From positions 1 through 7,607 of the forward strand of contig JANQDY010000182.1 in assembly GCA_028278625.1 (NCBI GenBank): DNA of 7,607 bases. Direction: 5' to 3'. The translations under genes were made by a program, and so were the position numbers. The notes under the pieces were generated by a model that saw only the letters and a list, made by a program, of their open reading frames with translations, made no database searches and had not been told where the DNA came from. Each line of letters opens with the position of its first letter. Within the stretch, counting starts at the first letter, position 1. This document shows positions 7,156 through 7,607 of the stretch, one piece after another. Source of the stretch: Thermodesulfobacteriota bacterium. GTDB taxonomy: Bacteria > Desulfobacterota > DSM-4660 > Desulfatiglandales > Desulfatiglandaceae.

Positions 7156-7607
7156 TCACCGAAGGTCTTCCTGAGTGTCCGGTTCAGTGTCATCCAGCGC
7201 TTTTCGGACCCTTTGGGTCAGCTCTTTTATGGAAAACGGTTTTTGCAGAAACACAACACCGCCATTCAGCACTCCGTGGCGGGCAATAACGTCAGCCGTG
7301 TAGCCGGACATGAACAGGCATTTGAGGTCCGGACAGCTCGTTCGCAACCGGTCCGCCAGTTCACGGCCATTCATATCCGGCATAATCACATCGGTCACCA
7401 GCAGGTGGATCGGTCCGCTTTCCCTATGCGCCAGCGCCAGGGCCTCCGTGGGTGTACCCGCCGTTAAGACCGAATACCCCAGACCATCGAGGATTTTTTG
7501 GGCAAGTTCCAGAATCGACAGATCGTCTTCCACCAGAAGGATTCTCTCCCCGCGACCCGCGGGCAGCGGCTGCCGATCTTTATCCCGGCGCGGGGGCGCT
7601 ATTTCAT
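7156..7607 (-). CDS. C-terminal receiver domain of a sensor histidine kinase (cut by window edge)
   Basis: The reading frame is open to the window edge, so this is the 3' part of a longer gene. The GTG at 7533 lies inside the first receiver strand (RILLVEDD) and is not a real start. The visible 149 residues give a charged, proline-containing linker (PLPAGRGERILLVEDD) of the kind that joins a histidine kinase ATPase domain to a receiver. The receiver then follows with acidic residues in VEDD, phospho-acceptor Asp in LLVTDVIMPDMNG (residue 72 of the visible part), Ser in FMSGYT (residue 100) and Lys in LQKPF (residue 122), so all phosphotransfer residues are intact. A receiver alone with such a linker cannot be excluded. 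The sensory input is outside the window. It reads towards the rdgC operon but is separated from it by about 200 bp. Confidence 0.85.
   Translation of the reverse strand, partial: EIAPPRRDKDRQPLPAGRGERILLVEDDLSILELAQKILDGLGYSVLTAGTPTEALALAHRESGPIHLLVTDVIMPDMNGRELADRLRTSCPDLKCLFMSGYTADVIARHGVLNGGVVFLQKPFSIKELTQRVRKALDDTEPDTQEDLR

Overview
The window reads like ordinary chromosomal DNA of an anaerobic deltaproteobacterium (Desulfobacterota, possibly a sulfate reducer of the Desulfobacterales type). This placement is an inference from gene content and protein character: a TRX-less M23 peptidase with Ig-like repeats, an SAH/MTA-type deaminase, a DUF1015 protein, a DciA-type protein, and an unorthodox RdgC. 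Base composition looks even, at slightly over 50% GC. No insertion sequence, CRISPR array, tRNA, rRNA or phage gene was seen.

Layout, left to right. Bases 1-152 hold no convincing gene but contain an imperfect hairpin just beyond the first gene. A minus-strand pair follows: an amidohydrolase of the MTA/SAH deaminase family (1637-2998) and, downstream of it, a membrane-anchored M23 metallopeptidase (153-1517). A 96-bp divergent region (2999-3094) carries a sigma70-like promoter for the deaminase and a perfect 12-bp palindrome. It is followed by a plus-strand pair: a DUF1015 protein (3095-4450) and a TrmN6-family adenine-N6 methyltransferase (4419-5147) that overlaps or abuts it.

The right half is a tight minus-strand operon running from 6954 down to 5161. 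Its first two genes together make one RdgC-like protein split in two: an N-terminal part (6331-6954) and a C-terminal part (5795-6328). They are joined by a TGACCATG stop/start junction, and the second gene has its own strong Shine-Dalgarno sequence. Next come a DUF721/DciA-like helicase-loader protein (5429-5773) and an 85-residue protein I do not recognise (5161-5418). The operon's 200-bp leader holds a candidate terminator for the upstream gene, a candidate promoter and a leader hairpin. The right edge cuts a hybrid histidine kinase, of which only the C-terminal receiver domain is present.

How the genes relate: the split RdgC and DciA both belong to DNA replication/recombination, so the minus-strand operon looks like a small genome-maintenance module, and the 85-residue protein is a guilt-by-association candidate for it. 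The other genes (cell-wall hydrolysis, nucleoside/methyl-cycle salvage, tRNA modification, signalling) are housekeeping neighbours with no obvious shared pathway. The most unusual item is the two-gene RdgC. I did not see a clearly new defence or mobile system.
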